Source: Phymatolithon calcareum
Lineage: Eukaryota; Rhodophyta; Florideophyceae; Hapalidiales
Length of the DNA: 64,000 nt
NCBI GenBank assembly: GCA_977006965.1
Contig: OZ345355.1
Location: 2,418,001-2,482,000, forward strand
Direction of reading: 5' to 3'
Shown: one piece after another, positions 60,400 to 64,000 of the stretch
Position numbering within the stretch: the stretch's first letter is position 1
Layout: each line of letters begins with the position of its first letter
Translations under genes and position numbers: made by a program
The notes under the pieces: generated by a model
Seen by the model: only the letters and a program-made list of their open reading frames with translations
Databases searched by the model: none
What the model was told of the DNA's origin: nothing

Positions 60400-61182
60400 A
60401 TGGCTGAGGAGAAAGCAAAAGGTATTCCCGTCTTTCATGGCCCGGAAGATAATTTCCTGTTTGGGCTACAAGAGTCGAGGCCATCCTGGCGGACAAGGAC
60501 GCTATTGACGTTCTCGAGAAGAGGCAGATAAGAAATCTATAGCTAAGGCCTGCAGCTTCATTCTTCGTGGTCTTGGTGATGTTCCGCTAGCAACAATTAT
60601 GCAACACAAGAAACATCCTAAGAAAATGTGGAAGGCGCTTCACGAGCGCTTCGCGTCCAGCACTATCTTCTCAAAAGCGGCAGTTCAGACGGAGCTTGCT
60701 CGACTTCGTTACGTAGGTGAAGAAATGAACCAGTATATCGCCAAGTTCGAGACACTGTCGGCACGACTAAAGTCGATGAAGGTCACTATGGACGAAGGGA
60801 TGCTAGTGACAATGTTCTTTGAGTCTTTTGGCAAGAGAAATGACAGTACGTGTGGTAGCGCAATAGCAGTGCTGCAAACCAAGGACGAAGTGAAATGGCA
60901 GCAGGGGTCCGCGAGGTTGATGCATGAGTACTAGTCTCAGGTTGTATCGAGGGACAGCAATACTCAGGGGGCGAGCGTCAAGGGCGAGCACGCTCTCTCC
61001 GCCGTGCAGGATGATGCAAAACGCGCCAAGTGTTTCTAGTGCGGAAAACATGGTCACTGGAAGCGTGAATGCAAGGCACGTGAGCGCGATTTGGCAAAGA
61101 AGAAAGTTGAAGATATCGACAGCAAAAGCGAACGTGTGTTCATGACAAGTATTGTTTCAAATGGCACCGACAGTACGCACTT
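60400..61182 (+). pseudogene. copia Gag
   Basis: The ATG at 60400 is followed by KGIPVFHGPEDNF, the usual Gag opening. A frameshift near 60465 moves to the frame with EAILADKDAIDVLEKRQ, then a stop. A third stretch (60599-60934) holds the Gag core with MWKALHERF and TELARLRYVGEEMNQYI. The CCHC knuckle near 61031-61072 reads C-F-stop-C-x4-H-x4-C with TAG at 61037-61039. The structural protein cannot be made in full from this copy. Confidence 0.75.
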
Positions 61183-62433
61183 CTTGACTCGGGAGCTACG
61201 AGTCACATGATGCGCTGTAAAAACAATATAATGGAGATTCGCAAGTCGGATGTGTCATCCATCACAACGGCAAGCAACCAGAAGATCAAGGTAAGAGGAG
61301 ATGGACCCGCAAAAATTAGGTTCTATCTTAGGATGCCACCTGTTGAGCTCAAGAGGTTACTCTACGTGCCGGCTCTTCCGGCTAATCTGCTCTCGGTATC
61401 ACAGCTATGTGATGAAGGTCACAACGTGAAATTCACACGGGGCGCGTGCATCGTCCTGCGCCACGGGAATGTAGTAGGTCGCGGAGAAAGGCACAGGGAC
61501 ATCTACATCATTTTCTTGAATGCCTTGGAGATGGAGCACACTGTCAAAGAGGAAAGTACAGAAGCAGTGGAACTATGGCACAGGCGACTCGGACACGCCG
61601 ACAAGCGCACTGGGAAACGAATGGCACGTGAAGAGCTGGTGGATAGGATGAATGTGAACATGCCCAAGCCAGTAAAGGACTGCTCTCCGTGCAGTATTGG
61701 AAAATTGACCAAAACTCCTATGCCCGTGCTGACGAATTTGAGCACCACACCGGGAGAAGTTATACATACTGACGTGTGCAGCATGACCACGAAGTCCATC
61801 GGCTGTGCCAAGTACTTCGCTACGTTTATTGATGAGGCTTCAGGGCACGTGATGGTCCGCACACTGAAACGAAATGCAGAAGCGGAAAGGGAGCTCTGCC
61901 GCTATGTCAAGTGGGTCGAGCGGGACTCGGGAAATGTGGTCAAGAAAATTCACCTTGATGATGGTGGAGAATACCTTAAAAGCGAGGAGATCTTAACTGG
62001 AGATGGAATCGAGTTTGTCAAGACGTGCACGAACTCATCTGAAGAGAATGGACGAGCGGAAAGGATGAACAGAACCCTGTGCGATAGATTACGTACAATG
62101 CTCAATCACGCCGGGATGCCTTCAGAGTTTTGGGCAGAGTGTCTTCATTCAGCATGCGACACTCGAAACCATGTCGCTAAGAATGGTCGCAGGAGAACTC
62201 CAGTGGAGCACCTTACGGGAAAACGTGAGAGCGTCGCCCACATGCGCACATTCGGGTGCAGAGTTTGGGCTCGGGTTCCTGACAAGCATCGCAGGAAGCT
62301 GGAACCAAGGGCTCGGGACGGAATACTCCTCAGAAGCGTCTCGTATGGAAAGTACAGGTGTACATCAAAAGAGACCATGAAATTGTCACTAGTCGTCTCT
62401 ACAATGTTGTTGAGAATGAATTTCCAGCTCTAA
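61183..62433 (+). pseudogene. copia protease and integrase
   Basis: The protease active site LDSGATSHMM is at 61183. The integrase pre-domain WHRRLGH and the paired C-x2-C (CSPC) form the HHCC zinc site. The catalytic core has HTDVCSM (Asp), HLDDGGEY (Asp) and EENGRAERMNRTL (Glu), so the DDE triad is present. The frame runs open to about 62433, but the homology moves to another frame near 62360. Confidence 0.85.
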
Positions 62434-64000
62434 AATGGAACGAAGAAGATCTCCTCACAGTCGTCGAGGAGGAGTACAGCTGTACTGCTGATTGGGACTC
62501 TACCGAGATCGATGGAAGCGCCAGGCATGATGGAAATGGAACCACCGTTAGCAGCGACTTGGAAAGTAACGAAGACGAAGCTGATGCTTCAGAGGCGTCT
62601 GATACAGGGAGCTCTAAGGGCGATACCGCGAATGGCGGGGATGAAGGCGACATTCCTGCGCCAAGCGAAAGTGTTCCAAAGTCGCGCCTATCTGGGCGCT
62701 CTATTGTTCCGCGGAAGCGCTTGATTGAGGAATGCAGCATGGCGCTAGAGGATCCTACTTCATACAGAGCAGCATTGAATGCACCGTACGCTTCGCAATG
62801 TGTTCAGGCCGCGCGCGCAGAGATGGCAGCAATTGAGGCTAACGGAGCAGGGGCACGTGCGGTCCTTCCTCCGGGTAGGAAGCTAATCACAACAAATTTC
62901 GTGTTTAAGCGCAAGTTCGGCCAGGATGGAGAAGTAGCCCGGCACAAGGTACGGCTCGTTGCCCACGGATACAAACAGTGTATGGGAATCGATTCCTATG
63001 AAACTTATGCACCATTTGTAAATTACGAGGTGGCGCTGCTCGTGTTGGGATACTACTTGCGGCTCGGAGCGCGAATCGACCTGATGGACGTTAAAACCGC
63101 TTTCCTGAGCGGAGGGATTGAGGAAGACATCTATGTATTGCTGCCGGAGCCATTCGACGATGGGAAGAATATCTACAAGCTTCACAAAAGCCCGTACGGC
63201 CTACGGTAGTCACCACGTAATTGGTACAAAACACTCGTCGACGCTTTGCAGGAGCTTGGCTACGAACCGTTTGGATCCACGGACTACATCTTCACCAAGG
63301 ACAAAGATCACGACAAAGTTGTGGTGTTGGTATACATAGACGACTTAATAGTCATCAGTCTAAGCTCGAATGCAGTGGAGAAGACAAAGGACGGCCTGGG
63401 AAAGAAATTCAAGGCGAAGGACTTAGGGCAGCTCACGTATTTCCTCGGGGTTAAGTTCGAGCGTCTGGGTAGCGGTATAGTGATGCGACTGACGCAGCAC
63501 GCGAATATTGAGCGTGTAGTGTAGCGCTATGGAATGGAAGCTGCGAGAACGGTGGCGACACAGATGGAACCTGGTCTAATTGCATCGCGCATTTTGGGAC
63601 CTTGAGATGAAGAGGAGCGCCGCAAAATGGCTGCCGTCCCATACCGTGAACTTGTGGGCGCAGTACTGTACCTTGCCAAACGCACTCGTCCAGAAATCGC
63701 TTACGCCGTTGGATTTCTATGCCGGTTTGTGAACGGCCCAGCCCTCGAACACTGGACGGCTGCGAAGCGCGTGCTGCGCTACCTTGCAAGAACTATGGAT
63801 GCAGGCTTGCTTATCGGCAATGTTTCCGGATTAGGCAGCAATGCGCTGGACCTCGAGGCGTACTGCGATGCCGACTGGGCAGGTGATACGGTAAGCTGGC
63901 GCTCAACGACTGGCTTCGTTCTTCTACTGAACGGTGGGCCGATTCTGTGGAGGTCACTCAAGCAGCGCTGCGTTGTTCTTTCTTCAACAGAGGCCGAATA
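62358..64000 (+). pseudogene. copia reverse transcriptase and RNase H, partial
   Basis: An acidic linker is followed by RT with TNFVFKRKFGQDGEVARHKVR-type residues, RIDLMDVKTAFLSG (motif-A Asp) and LVYIDDLIV (motif-C Asp pair). TAG at 63207-63209 lies in the SPYGLR-stop-SPRNWY motif where the family has Gln. A second TAG is at 63522 and a TGA at 63603. RNase H begins near 63640, with YCDADWAG and LSSTEAE before the window ends. All three stops are in the same otherwise continuous frame, pointing to point-mutation decay. Confidence 0.85.

Larger units (their letters stand above)
60043..64000 (+). mobile_element. Ty1/copia LTR retrotransposon, decayed, runs off window
   Basis: The order Gag, zinc knuckle, protease, integrase, RT, RNase H identifies Ty1/copia (integrase before RT). 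The reading frame is broken by several stops and at least two frameshifts. The 3' LTR lies beyond the window end. Confidence 0.9.

Overview
The window is nuclear DNA from a eukaryote. It has no operons or Shine-Dalgarno sites. Several genes have TATA boxes about 85 to 105 bp upstream of an ATG, and AATAAA-type tails are common. At least six families of transposable element are present. The likely protein genes are small, apparently intronless, and mostly secreted or membrane proteins with Ser/Thr/Pro-rich stalks. A multicellular alga, perhaps a red alga, or another protist would fit, but nothing here settles the organism.

Layout. 1-9 kb: decayed LINE (non-LTR retrotransposon) fragments, including a nested stack in which a duplicated segment (5055-5180, resuming at 7457) is split by a LINE tail, a hAT-like element (5392-6451) and a 5'-truncated LINE (6469-7456). 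A single-pass membrane protein gene lies at 8211-8954. 9.3-16.2 kb: palindromes, a Mutator-like non-autonomous element (9987-10694), and a LINE (12403-15893) carrying two nested insertions, a retroposed sequence and a tRNA-derived SINE, each with target-site duplications (TSDs). 16.3-22.3 kb: the most notable object, a 5.95-kb DNA transposon with long terminal inverted repeats (TIRs), a candidate 7-bp TSD and four ORFs, one encoding a DUF7869-like (DDE/RNase H-fold) transposase. 23.4-25.3 kb: a strand-asymmetric purine-rich degenerate satellite whose end is duplicated. 25.9-28.4 kb: the best LINE copy, with a complete reverse transcriptase and a 16-bp TSD. 29.7-34.4 kb: a pogo-like non-autonomous element and two more Mutator-like elements. 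34.5 kb and 44.8 kb: two intact paralogues of an unknown 117-119 aa protein. 35-49 kb: LINE fragments, a solo LTR and a fourth element with long inverted ends. 50.3-57.7 kb: a cluster of three genes for secreted proteins with a seven-cysteine domain (five domain copies), two of them on the arms of a large inverted duplication. 59.3-64 kb: a LINE fragment, a PIF/Harbinger transposase fragment, and a decayed Ty1/copia retrotransposon running off the window end.

How the parts relate. The LINE families share a C-terminal region with an FGxFPP motif and related 3' ends (GGGxGCTTTTAAATAAA-like). The SINE and a ~166-bp short element end in similar A-rich tails, so they may be mobilised by LINE machinery. 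Paralogous empty sites inside the window allow several insertions to be checked directly. The genes that look to be under selection are the three seven-cysteine genes, the two small paralogues, the membrane protein and perhaps the ORFs of the 5.95-kb transposon. Nearly everything else is decaying.
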